Shown here one piece after another: positions 16,963-24,900 of a DNA stretch of 64,000 nt (positions are counted from its first letter, which is position 1; the number at the start of each line of letters is the position of its first letter). Under the pieces are notes generated by a model. It did not search any database, had not been told where the DNA came from, and saw only the letters and a list, made by a program, of their open reading frames with translations. The DNA lies in contig CAJUBD010000007.1 of the NCBI GenBank assembly GCA_910584475.1, positions 99,216 through 163,215 on the forward strand. The letters run 5' to 3'. The stretch is from an uncultured Treponema sp. (GTDB taxonomy: Bacteria; Spirochaetota; Spirochaetia; Treponematales; Treponemataceae). Position numbers and translations under genes: made by a program.

Positions 16963-17094
16963 TATCGCCGCCTCGTCATCGACCCACCTTGACGCATTGT
17001 CATTGTCTCACCTTGACCCGACAATCCATTCCCGCGACAGATTCCCGTGGTCAAGCGCTACGCATTTCACACGCATGGAACGCGCCGAATGGCG
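16963..17094. repeat. Inter-cassette repeat R2
   Basis: Same family as R1, with one copy of the 24-bp sub-repeat and the longer right part containing GCATTTCACACGCATGGAAC. It lies exactly between the DUF4160 cassette and the vapBC cassette. Confidence 0.8.
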
Positions 17095-17505
17095 TTATTC
17101 ACCCCATCCCTCATAAAGTTCCAGCGGCGAATGTTCCGCGATAAGCGAAAAATCCCTGTCGATTTGTAAAATCGGAACATCATTCAGCAAGGCGTAAGAC
17201 GCTATCAAGCAATCGTTCGTCTTTCTGATTGTAACGCCCTTTTTCCGCAACGAGCGGTAAAGCGAAACCGTCTTCTCCGCCACAACCATCATATCATCGT
17301 TCAACATCGCAAAACCGCTCAAAAAAAGCCGCATTTCCTCCAACGATTTGTCATCCCGAACGCCTTGCAAAACCTCCGTCCACACAATCGGGCAGAGGAC
17401 GACCTCCCCATTTTGTATCAATTTTTCGACCGTGTCGGCGGTTGGCAAGACATCGTTAAAATATCCAATCCACGCCGAAGAATCAACCAAAACCATCGTC
17501 ACCAC
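17095..17505 (-). CDS. VapC-like PIN-domain ribonuclease toxin
   Basis: 136 aa. PIN-domain acidic residues are visible: D in LVDSSAWIGYF, E in WTEVLQGV, D in KTNDCLIASYAL and D in IDRDF. This is the expected quartet for Mg-dependent RNA cleavage. The start overlaps the antitoxin 3' end by 7 bp, a typical coupled arrangement. The stop lies at the edge of repeat R2. Confidence 0.9.
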   Translation of the reverse strand: MVTMVLVDSSAWIGYFNDVLPTADTVEKLIQNGEVVLCPIVWTEVLQGVRDDKSLEEMRLFLSGFAMLNDDMMVVAEKTVSLYRSLRKKGVTIRKTNDCLIASYALLNDVPILQIDRDFSLIAEHSPLELYEGWGE

Positions 17506-17708
17506 TCCCGCATTTCGTCAAGATTTCCTTCCCAAACCTTTGAGCCGCGGAACTTAAGCATTCCTAGTCGCAAACGCTTTTGCGCGATTTTTTCCGAAAG
17601 CAAATTCTCCACCAATTTTGAAAGCGTTTCTTCGTTATAATTTTCGTCAATCGCTTTTGCGGCGACCGCCTCTTTTACAAGTTCATCGCTTATGCTGACC
17701 ATGCACAT
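17499..17708 (-). CDS. VapB-like antitoxin
   Basis: 69 aa, small and charged, beginning MCMVSISDELVKEAVAA with a putative N-terminal DNA-binding strand-helix and a C-terminal tail ending GNLDEMREW that would wrap the toxin. AGGAGGAGAAAAG directly precedes the ATG. Second-gene overlap with the PIN toxin supports the assignment. Confidence 0.85.
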   Translation of the reverse strand: MCMVSISDELVKEAVAAKAIDENYNEETLSKLVENLLSEKIAQKRLRLGMLKFRGSKVWEGNLDEMREW

Positions 17709-17723
17709 CTTTTCTCCTCCTTG

Positions 17724-17890
17724 CCCGCCTCGTCATCGCCCCACCTTGACACATTGTCATTGTCTCACCTTGACCCATTGTCATTGTCGGGCTTTGACCC
17801 GACAATCCATTCCCGCGACAGATTCCCGTGTCAAGTGCTACGCATTTCACACGCACGAAACGCGCCGCGCCTGCTCATGCCGACCGCCCT
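17724..17890. repeat. Inter-cassette repeat R3
   Basis: Same family; carries the GTCGGGCTTTGACCCGAC hairpin plus the GCATTTCACACGCACG block. It separates the vapBC and mazEF cassettes. Confidence 0.8.
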
Positions 17891-17908
17891 TGCTTCGCAC
17901 AAGACCTT

Positions 17909-18265
17909 TCAATCGCCCCATTCCATCCTGTTGCCCACGACACAAAGAAGTTCGTCCACAACCTCGTCAATCAAAGCCCGCGAAATTCTGCCAGCCACCG
18001 TATCAAGGCGCGTTTTGTCAACGACCATAATCTGCGAGCAAATCGCGACAGAATCTTTCGGCAAAAGCGAATCTTCAGAGGAAATGAACACGTTCCCCCT
18101 GTAATCGGCAAGCGCGACATTAGTAGTGAGCGGGATGACAAGCGTCGTACCAAATCGGCTCAAATTCAAGTTGTCGCTTTGAATCACCAAAGCGGGCCGT
18201 TTGAAGCCCGGCTCTGACCCGATCGGAAGCCCCAAATCAACCCAGTAAATCTCACCACACATCAT
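17909..18265 (-). CDS. MazF/PemK-family endoribonuclease toxin
   Basis: 118 aa. MazF hallmarks: GEIYWVDLGLPIGSEPGFKRPALVIQ at the N-terminus (the RP-AL-VIQ strand), TTLVIPLTTN, and CSQIMVVDKTRL (S-Q and D-K-x-R-L). The N-terminal ATG ATG overlaps the upstream antitoxin by 14 bp. The predicted activity is sequence-specific mRNA cleavage. Confidence 0.92.
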   Translation of the reverse strand: MMCGEIYWVDLGLPIGSEPGFKRPALVIQSDNLNLSRFGTTLVIPLTTNVALADYRGNVFISSEDSLLPKDSVAICSQIMVVDKTRLDTVAGRISRALIDEVVDELLCVVGNRMEWGD

Positions 18266-18479
18266 CTTTTGTCAGCTCCCTGAAGTGCTGAATCGAAGCG
18301 GGTGTTTCGCAAAAGTCGCAAGAACCGACAAGAGAAAGCATCTCGCTTATATTTTCCGCAGAAAGCGGCTTTTTCGCAGAACCATTGCCGTCATAGCGAA
18401 CCACAAAGTTTTCAAGCCGCGCCGCGCTCATCGAGTCAACAAGGCGGTGCGCCTTTTCACGCAACATTTCGTAAGTCAT
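18252..18479 (-). CDS. Antitoxin of the MazF cassette (shared N-terminal module)
   Basis: 75 aa. The first about 33 residues, from MTYEMLREKAHRLVDSMS, are nearly identical in protein and DNA to the antitoxin at 19286-19486, which is paired with a PIN toxin. The C-terminal half (from about SAENISEM) differs completely and should contact MazF. GGAGGAGAAAGCG precedes the ATG. The shared part probably carries DNA binding and dimerisation. Confidence 0.85.
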   Translation of the reverse strand: MTYEMLREKAHRLVDSMSAARLENFVVRYDGNGSAKKPLSAENISEMLSLVGSCDFCETPASIQHFRELTKDDVW

Positions 18480-18493
18480 CGCTTTCTCCTCCT

Positions 18494-18655
18494 TGTCCGC
18501 CTTGCCATCGACTCACCTTGACGCATTGTCATTGTCTCACCTTGACGCATTGTCATTGTCGGGCTTTGACCCGACAATCTATTCCCGCGACAGATTCCCG
18601 TGGTCAAGTACTACGCATTTCACACGCATGGAACGCGCCCGCCGCACGACTTTAA
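18494..18655. repeat. Inter-cassette repeat R4
   Basis: Two copies of the 24-bp sub-repeat, the GTCGGGCTTTGACCCGAC hairpin, and the GCATTTCACACGCATGGAAC block. It runs into the 3' end of the next gene, whose last codons are repeat-derived. Confidence 0.8.
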
Positions 18656-18871
18656 AAACTCAGGCGCGAAGTCCAAGCCATTTTCCCATGCCAGCGTGTG
18701 CCTTTGAATTGAAAAGTCCTTGAACAAATTCAAGTCCTGCAATTCCGAAATGATTTTCCGTCCGTCAGAAAAAACGACGCTTTCCAAGTCCACCAAATCC
18801 CGCGTTCCGTCATCGAACATAAAGTCAATCTTGTAGCCGTCAATATATTTTGCGCTTTCAATGTGAAGCAT
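18620..18871 (-). CDS. DUF2442 family protein, unpaired
   Basis: 83 aa with the DUF2442 pattern (YKIDFMFDDGTRDLVDLES, then FKDFSIQRHTLAWENGLDFA). The last about 11 residues (SCGGRVPCV region) lie in repeat R4, so the original 3' end may have been replaced. No DUF4160 partner is next to it; the neighbour upstream is a PIN toxin. It may be a solo remnant of a two-gene cassette. Confidence 0.8.
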   Translation of the reverse strand: MLHIESAKYIDGYKIDFMFDDGTRDLVDLESVVFSDGRKIISELQDLNLFKDFSIQRHTLAWENGLDFAPEFLKSCGGRVPCV

Positions 18872-18891
18872 ATTTCCTCCTCCCGTTTCGC

Positions 18892-19284
18892 CTAAACAGG
18901 CGGCAGAATTTTCAAGCCTTCAATTCTGCCAAAATGCCGCACATTGTTCGTAACCAAGACCGCATCCTGTTCTAGCGCCAAAGCACCAATCAAAATATCA
19001 TCATCCTCTATCAACTCGCCGCGATGTTTTAAGTCGCTATAAATCTTCGCCGCAATTCTCATCGTGCTGGGAGAGAGCGAAACAACGCCATAATACTCAG
19101 CGAACCTTTCAAAAACCGGCAGAAGTCTTTTTGCATCCCGAAAACACAAGCCGCGATAAATTTCGTAATATGCGATGTCGGGAATCCTAATTTCATCCTC
19201 CCTTTCAATATTCAAAATTCGCTCAACAATGCCAATTTTATTTTCAAGAATATAGCTTATAATGTTTGTGTCCAAAAGATGCAA
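18892..19284 (-). CDS. VapC-like PIN-domain toxin
   Basis: 130 aa from a TTG at 19284 giving MHLLDTNIISYILEN, with GGGAG 6 nt upstream. The open frame extends to 19299, but that start has no ribosome-binding site. PIN acidic residues: D in LLDTNIISY, E in AYYEIYRG, and D-D in IEDDDILIGALAL, plus a TNN motif. It begins 1 nt after the antitoxin stop. Confidence 0.9.
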   Translation of the reverse strand: MHLLDTNIISYILENKIGIVERILNIEREDEIRIPDIAYYEIYRGLCFRDAKRLLPVFERFAEYYGVVSLSPSTMRIAAKIYSDLKHRGELIEDDDILIGALALEQDAVLVTNNVRHFGRIEGLKILPPV

Positions 19285-19285
19285 T

Positions 19286-19486
19286 TCACGCTCCCGCAAA
19301 TTTCATTTTTTCACTGCGAATTTCTTGCGCCTCCTCGTGCGAAATCAACCCAGCCAATTGAAACAAAGGATGTTCCGCATTGGCACAACCATTGCCGTCA
19401 TAGCGAACCACAAAGTTTTCAAGCCGCGCCTCACTCATCGAGTCAACCAAGCGGTGCGCCTTTTCACGCAACATTTCGTAAGTCAT
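19286..19486 (-). CDS. Antitoxin of the PIN cassette (shared N-terminal module)
   Basis: 66 aa from the ATG at 19486, preceded by GGGAGGCGGAAT. The N-terminal module matches the MazF-cassette antitoxin over about 105 bp with only a few mismatches. The C-terminal half (HPLFQLAGLISHEEAQEI) is unrelated. This shows module exchange between antitoxins serving different toxin families. Confidence 0.87.
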   Translation of the reverse strand: MTYEMLREKAHRLVDSMSEARLENFVVRYDGNGCANAEHPLFQLAGLISHEEAQEIRSEKMKFAGA

Positions 19487-19509
19487 ATTCCGCCTCCCTT
19501 TCTCCGCGC

Positions 19510-19884
19510 CTACAAGCAATACTTTGCAATCAACTCCACAATCTCCCTGTTCGACAAAACCTTGTCATCGTCCTTCTTGCTGTATATCGTCAGAAGGTAA
19601 ACCACCTTGTCGTCCATGACGACATAATAAATAATCCTGTACCCATTCGCTTTGCCTGCCTTCGTGTCGGTATTCGCCGCGCGGACTTTGTAGGCGTGTC
19701 CGCCCGCCTCAATTTTTAAATTCGGAATCTTGTCGCCTACCAAATTACCCTGCGACAACTGTTCGGTGACAGTTTCCACATCTTTTGTGATATGGAAATA
19801 TTTCTTTTTCCCTGCATAATATTTCAAGTCGCGCTCAAACTTTTCAGTGGAAATAATTTCAAATTCTTCAATCTTCTTCGCCAT
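19510..19884 (-). CDS. RelE/ParE-superfamily toxin
   Basis: 124 aa. Typical ParE/RelE layout: an N-terminal helix pair (STEKFERDLKYYAGK), then strands KIPNL, HAYKVRAANTDTKAGK and GYRIIYYVVMDDKVVYLLTIYSKKD, with the conserved Arg in KVRAAN and the YRIIY strand. The start overlaps the antitoxin gene by 17 bp. Predicted action is on ribosome-bound mRNA or gyrase; the sequence alone does not decide. Confidence 0.88.
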   Translation of the reverse strand: MAKKIEEFEIISTEKFERDLKYYAGKKKYFHITKDVETVTEQLSQGNLVGDKIPNLKIEAGGHAYKVRAANTDTKAGKANGYRIIYYVVMDDKVVYLLTIYSKKDDDKVLSNREIVELIAKYCL

Positions 19885-20050
19885 TTTTCACCCTCTCAAT
19901 ATATTCTTCCACTTCTGCTTTCGCTTGCGCCCACGACTTTTTCGGCAGAAGGCCTGCCTCCATGAGCTTCACTTCCTTGAAGGACTGTATCAAGGATTCT
20001 TCCACAGTGCAATAGCGTTCTATATTTTCAGTTTCCTTTGTCGCAACCAT
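19868..20050 (-). CDS. Antitoxin of the RelE-like toxin
   Basis: 60 aa from the ATG at 20050, chosen because AGGAGG lies 6 nt before it; the frame extends 15 nt further to a GTG that overlaps the ribosome-binding site. Charged, helical (ESLIQSFKEVKLMEAGLLPK, then a coiled AKAEVEEYIERVKNG). Overlap with the toxin start supports pairing. Confidence 0.8.
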   Translation of the reverse strand: MVATKETENIERYCTVEESLIQSFKEVKLMEAGLLPKKSWAQAKAEVEEYIERVKNGEED

Positions 20051-20123
20051 ATTCATCCTCCTCACTTCGCCCTGTCTTCACCACACGGCGGCGTTCCGAA
20101 CGCCCTTCTGAACATGGAAAACC

Positions 20124-20708
20124 TCACACCGTCTGGTACATAAAAATACACCCTTCGTCGTACTCTGGCTTCACATGCTTTTGCACGAACTTCTCATCTT
20201 CGGGTGACAAGCGGTGAAACCCCATCGTTTTGTAATGTTCAATCAAGCGGTCTTCGGGCAGTGCGTAGATGTAAAACGAATTCACGCCGACATATTTTGC
20301 AATCTCCCGAACAAGCGGAAAAATGAAAACATAGAACACATTAAATCCAAATTTAGGTGCAAGAGGATGTTCCTTTCTGTAATTTTCATTTATCGCAAAA
20401 TTTGAAAGTTCAATTGCTGGAATTGCATCAAATTGCCCCATAGAAGAATTTGAAATTTGCATTGTAATCAATCCTGTTCGCAATGAAAAATAACAGACTA
20501 TTTCATCCGTATCCTTGTCCTTTACAAGATAAGTTCTCGCATAATTTTCATTTTCATCGCCCAATGCACTATTTTTCAAATAATTTTCAAGACCCGCCGC
20601 ATTGTTTGGAACAGAAAACTGCTTTATCAAATCAAAATTCTTTTTTGAATCAAGCAAATGCTCCAAAGAAAATTCTTCTGTATCCAAATTAAATTCGTCA
20701 AATTTCAC
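20124..20708 (-). CDS. GNAT-family acetyltransferase, probable toxin-like cassette
   Basis: 194 aa. GNAT features: acceptor-side strands (YARTYLVKDKDTDEIVCYFSL), AIELSNFAINENYR before the acetyl-CoA loop, and FYIYALPEDRLIEHYKTMGFHRL (the classic motif B near the C-terminus). The pyrophosphate loop is not a standard Q/RxxGxG/A. It overlaps the preceding 65-aa gene by 11 bp. Its location in a run of toxin-antitoxin cassettes suggests a tRNA-acetylating toxin type, but a plain acetyltransferase is possible. Confidence 0.75.
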   Translation of the reverse strand: MKFDEFNLDTEEFSLEHLLDSKKNFDLIKQFSVPNNAAGLENYLKNSALGDENENYARTYLVKDKDTDEIVCYFSLRTGLITMQISNSSMGQFDAIPAIELSNFAINENYRKEHPLAPKFGFNVFYVFIFPLVREIAKYVGVNSFYIYALPEDRLIEHYKTMGFHRLSPEDEKFVQKHVKPEYDEGCIFMYQTV

Positions 20709-20895
20709 CTCGCTCTCTCGCCTCCCTAAGAAATTTACGCTCCTTTTCGTGTTCTATTCTAATCGCCTCTTTGACTTCCTCGGCAATTCTTTTTAACTCC
20801 GTAAAATCCGATTTCGGCGTATGCGCAATCTTGTACGCAAGGCTTTCGGGATCATAAATAGTGCCTTTCAAATGCTCTTTGTCATAATATCTCAT
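20698..20895 (-). CDS. Small charged protein preceding the GNAT gene (putative antitoxin)
   Basis: 65 aa, helical and highly charged, starting MRYYDKEHLKGTIYDPESL and ending RKFLREARERGEI. AAGGAG precedes the ATG. The overlap with the GNAT gene and its position in the island suggest an antitoxin, but the canonical DUF1778 ribbon-helix-helix partner of GNAT toxins is not recognisable here. Confidence 0.65.
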   Translation of the reverse strand: MRYYDKEHLKGTIYDPESLAYKIAHTPKSDFTELKRIAEEVKEAIRIEHEKERKFLREARERGEI

Positions 20896-20902
20896 TTCCT
20901 TT

Positions 20903-21015
20903 TTCTCCTTATCCGCCCGTCATTGCGCAACGGCGGGCATTTCACACGCACGGAACGCGCACCTCCTGCCTATGCCGATCGCCCTTGCCAACCCGCTTTT
21001 ACTGACATTGCTCGC
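20903..21015. repeat. Partial inter-cassette repeat R5
   Basis: Retains the GCATTTCACACGCACGGAAC block after a CCGCCCGTCATTGCGCAACGGCGGG palindrome-like start; lacks the 24-bp sub-repeats. It lies between the GNAT and last vapBC cassettes. Confidence 0.6.
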
Positions 21016-21020
21016 TCGCG

Positions 21021-21425
21021 TCAAACCGTAACCACGCAAAGTTCGTTGTAATATGCAAGCGAAGAATCATGCGTAAGAAAAAGCATGTCCTCGACCTTTG
21101 CCTGACAGAGCAGAATTCTGTCAAACGGGTCATTATGACGCGGCGCAGATGTCTCTCGCCTCAATGCAGAAAGCATTTTTATATGGTCAGGATGCAACGG
21201 AAGCAGCGTAAAATCCGCCTCTTCACACCATCCAAGCACATCGCCGCAAGAACTTACCATTCTTTCCGGGTGAAGGATGTGCTTTATTTCAATTTCCCAC
21301 AACGAGGCGACGCTGAAATAAACGCCATTTTCCCAGTCGTCAATGTACGCCCTTGCCTTCTCGGAAAGCCTTGCGTCCCCATTAAGATACCAAAGGGCGA
21401 TGTGCGTGTCAAGCAAAAAATTCAT
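21021..21425 (-). CDS. PIN-domain toxin (VapC type)
   Basis: 134 aa. FLLDTHIALWYLN with the first Asp, WEIEIKH with the Glu, NDPFDRILLCQA with the third Asp, and LFLTHDSSLAYY for the last acidic site. This matches the PIN subclass annotated as type II toxin-antitoxin VapC in many genomes. ATGA overlap with the antitoxin. Confidence 0.9.
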   Translation of the reverse strand: MNFLLDTHIALWYLNGDARLSEKARAYIDDWENGVYFSVASLWEIEIKHILHPERMVSSCGDVLGWCEEADFTLLPLHPDHIKMLSALRRETSAPRHNDPFDRILLCQAKVEDMLFLTHDSSLAYYNELCVVTV

Positions 21426-21658
21426 TCGTTCACTCCGAACATCTCGGAAACCTCGTCATTGCAAAAATCAATGTCATCGGGGTAGCGCAGTTCATTCCTT
21501 GCCATGCCGAACGAACGAAACGGACGCTTCGGGCGTTCGCTTTCAGTTTCCATCAAGGAAGCCGAAAGGCTGTTTATAATGCCGAGTTTTACATCGCTCC
21601 CAAGCGAAGCCAGCAGCCGCGCGTACTGTTCGGCTGTTTTTTGTGCAATTTCACTCAT
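21422..21658 (-). CDS. Antitoxin of the last PIN cassette
   Basis: 78 aa from the ATG at 21658, preceded by GGGAGGTGGAAG; the open frame extends 90 nt upstream through repeat DNA and is rejected. The sequence MSEIAQKTAEQYARLLASL then a conserved RPFRSFGMARNELRYPDD tail is not assigned to a named antitoxin family. The four-base overlap with the PIN gene supports the pairing. Confidence 0.78.
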   Translation of the reverse strand: MSEIAQKTAEQYARLLASLGSDVKLGIINSLSASLMETESERPKRPFRSFGMARNELRYPDDIDFCNDEVSEMFGVNE

Positions 21659-21966
21659 CTTCCACCTCCCATAAAAAGTCAATGAGGAAGTGTCAACTTC
21701 CATTTGACTTTTTACGCAACTTCGCAACGCAGTGTACTCGCAACGCACGTTTCCAGCGGAAGTTGCAGTCTATAAAGAAGCTCGCGTCGCGGGCTTCAAG
21801 ATGAAAACAGCGACGCCGTTTCCGGCACTGTTTTCATCCCGCCTCCTTTTGCGCAAGGCTTCGTCCCTGCACTTTTGCACTGCGCGTCCTGTGCGCGAAG
21901 GCGGCTATTGCATCGCAGTACTTCGTCCTGCTTACGAGTTTTCTTCGAAAACTCGCACTAGGGCGG
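21659..21966. repeat. Repeat-rich gap between antitoxin and FN3 lipoprotein genes
   Basis: No gene. Contains the GACTTTTT leader sequence before the antitoxin RBS, inverted repeats (TGAAAACAG/CTGTTTTCA, ACGAGTTTTC/GAAAACTCGC) and two GGCGGCTATTGC blocks about 60 bp apart. The hairpins downstream of the lipoprotein stop may terminate it. Confidence 0.55.
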
Positions 21967-24900
21967 CTATTGCCATTCTTCGGAGTTTAGCACTTTAAAA
22001 CTACTGTCTCCAGAATAAAGAAGCGGTAGATTTATTCTATTGGAAGACTGATTATATACGAGTTCCTTTCCTCCATAAGTTATAGTTACCGTTCCTTCAT
22101 TTCTAGTCGTTGGACCGTTACGTTTATACCTACCCATCCAGCCCCCAGTTAAAGATATAGTTCCATTCCCAAGTACATATTCACCAATGATGTTAGTAAT
22201 AGTATCATCATCTTTTCCCGTCCAATATCTCCAAGGAAATTCACCGACTGCACCACCTCTCCCTGTCATAACACCAGTAAGTTTCAATCCAGTTACAATG
22301 TTTCCAGACTTAGCTTTCAGCTCCGGAATATAACCATTGTATGAAAATGAGTATACCATTTCCGTTGTCCAAGCATAATAATATCCACTGGTTTCAAAAT
22401 TTAAAAGTGTTCGTTTATCACCATCATCCCAGTTTCCATTAGATGTTCCTCTAGATAACTCCATAGCTCTTGCCATACCTATCAATGCCATCTTTGCAAA
22501 TTCTTCCGCTGTTATCTGCCTGTACGCGTAAACGCTCCTCGTATCCCCATAGTCATAGCCGTCTCGCGCACTGCCATCTTCTGTCGACGTATTGTAATCC
22601 GCGCCGCTTCCGCCTATGGAAGTCCGTATCTCGACTCCCTCGGAATTTTTGCGGTAGGCTTCAATCCTGTAATAATGCTTGTAGTCGCGCAGGACTTTCA
22701 AAAGCCCGCCGAGTTCGGCAGTATTATTCGGCTCGACGATTGTGGTGACGGTACCGGCAGAGACGCCACTTGACGTGACTGCTATGTTACTATTTTCCCC
22801 CGCGTCTCCATATGTTTTTTCGGAGGAAGACAGTTTGCAATCCTTGTCGAAAGTCGCGACCGTATACCATTTGTCCGAAATGTTATTATTCTTGACATAA
22901 AGCCTATATCCGTCAGGTCCCACGCCACGAGCTTTCATATCATAGCACATCCATTTCAACTTTTCCTCATAGCCTTTGTGGTCAGAAACGTCTTCCAAAC
23001 CTTGCATACCTCCGGTCAGGGCGAAACAGTATCCACGGTTTATAGGCTCAAGAGCACTTCCCTCTTTTGTGGAAGCCAAATACTGCACATAAGAACTTTT
23101 GAAGACATTGCCCTGCGTATACCTGACCGCATATTCTACCACTTCATTTCGAGAAATCTGGTTTGTCTCGGCATCTGTCGCCGTCAAATCGTCAGGCTGC
23201 TCGACAATGAATTCCGCTTCCGCCTTGCCGTCTTTGACTTCAGGCTTAATCCCTTTGCTATAGTAAGTCCAGTCGCTCGTGGGGTCACCATTGTCGTTTA
23301 CCTTTCTGTAATAAAGGTAAGATGACGCACCATTTTTCTGCGCGCATTTCGGCACATCCCAAGAAACCTTTATCTTGTTCGCATAGTCCGCCTTCGATGC
23401 CTTTACGTCAAGTCCATAGCCGTACGTGTATCCGCTCGCCGCTTTCAATCCGTTATACTTTACCGTAAAAGCGTCCGTTCCCCCGCTTCCCAGCATTTGC
23501 CCCGCATCGCTTTCTTCCAAAAGCGGAAGCACGGTATAAGCGTACTCGTATCCCCAGCCTATTTTCTGCTGGTTCTTATACCATGAATCATTGATGCCAT
23601 AGGTGTCTATTCCCTTGTCGACAAAAGTATATTGGTTTCCGTCGCATTTCACTTCGAATACAGTCTCGCACAGGCTTGCGCCGGCAGCCGTCGTGTCGGC
23701 CAAACTGACCTTCGGCCTATCGGAATTGTCCACATAGAAGACGTCATTGTCGCTATTTCCCGCCATTTTGCGCACGATGGCATATCCCACGGCATCTTCC
23801 ACATTATTCCATTTCAAGGTAATTTCGTTTTCGGCGACGTTGGCGGGTTCAGTGCCCGAAACTTTCAGTTCGGCAGGCCCCATGACTTTTACGCCAACAG
23901 ACTCTGCCGGCGATTCTTTCTCCGTGTTCTCAGGCGTGCCATCATAACCACGCGCGGCGACCACAAGGCTCGCCTTATTGCCGGCAAGTCTGGCATCATT
24001 GTAGCCCAAAGGCTTGTTTATAGTGATGGCAAATTTTTGATCCACGAGAGAAATGCTCGCATCTATTTCGCCGGATGTTTTTGTGCCGTCCGCGCCAAAC
24101 ACCACCGTCTGTCCGCCGCCAAATTTAGTGCTTTCACCGAGCGTCAGGCAATAACTTTTCGCTCCGAAGACTTCGTACATTTCCAAATATATGGCATCGT
24201 ATCCGAGTTTTTTCTTTCCGTCTCCTTCCATCACGATATTCGGCTCAGGCTTTCCCAAAGTCATGGCTTCTTTTGGCTCTGACGGCACTGAAATCGCATC
24301 ATCTCCACTTTCGGTGGCATACATCACATATTCATATTTTTTGCCGCCTTTTACTGTCGTATCTTCAAATAGTCCGCCTACAAAAGTGACCTTTTCAAGT
24401 TTTTCTTCTTTTTCTTCAATGCCATTCAATTTCCTTACGAATTTATATGAAACGCTAGAGGCATTTTCTGCTTCCAGCTTTAGCACGACTTTGTCAGGAT
24501 AGCCGTCATCCACGGAGAATGCTGATTTCGGAAGTGTGTTCAGGTCAGCCACCAAGATTGGAGAGGCGGCGACCGTTTCCAAGACATTCTCTTCTAATTT
24601 AATGTCATTTACGCTAGACACTTGAGACTTTACGACATAAAGCGTATAGTAATACATTTTTTTGTCTATGGAATATGTCCTTTCCAGCGACTTTATGTCC
24701 GTCGCGAAGAAATTTTCGTCACCATTTGCAAGCCAAGACTCTTCGCCGCCTGTATCCGAAAGGTTCGCATTTTTCTTCTCAAGCTTTATGGCAAATTTAT
24801 AGTCATCTCCTTTGCCCATGGCATCCCAAGCGATGCCCAAATTGACAGAATATTGATTTCCCTCTGACATTTTTCCGCTCACAGTAAATTTCGGTCGCTG

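Noticed and set aside
16242..21015. Chromosomal integron with attC sites
   Set aside because: The same-strand cassettes and inter-cassette repeats are reminiscent, but the repeats lack GTTRRRY/RYYYAAC core sites at their ends and no integron integrase is present. Plain repeats fit better.
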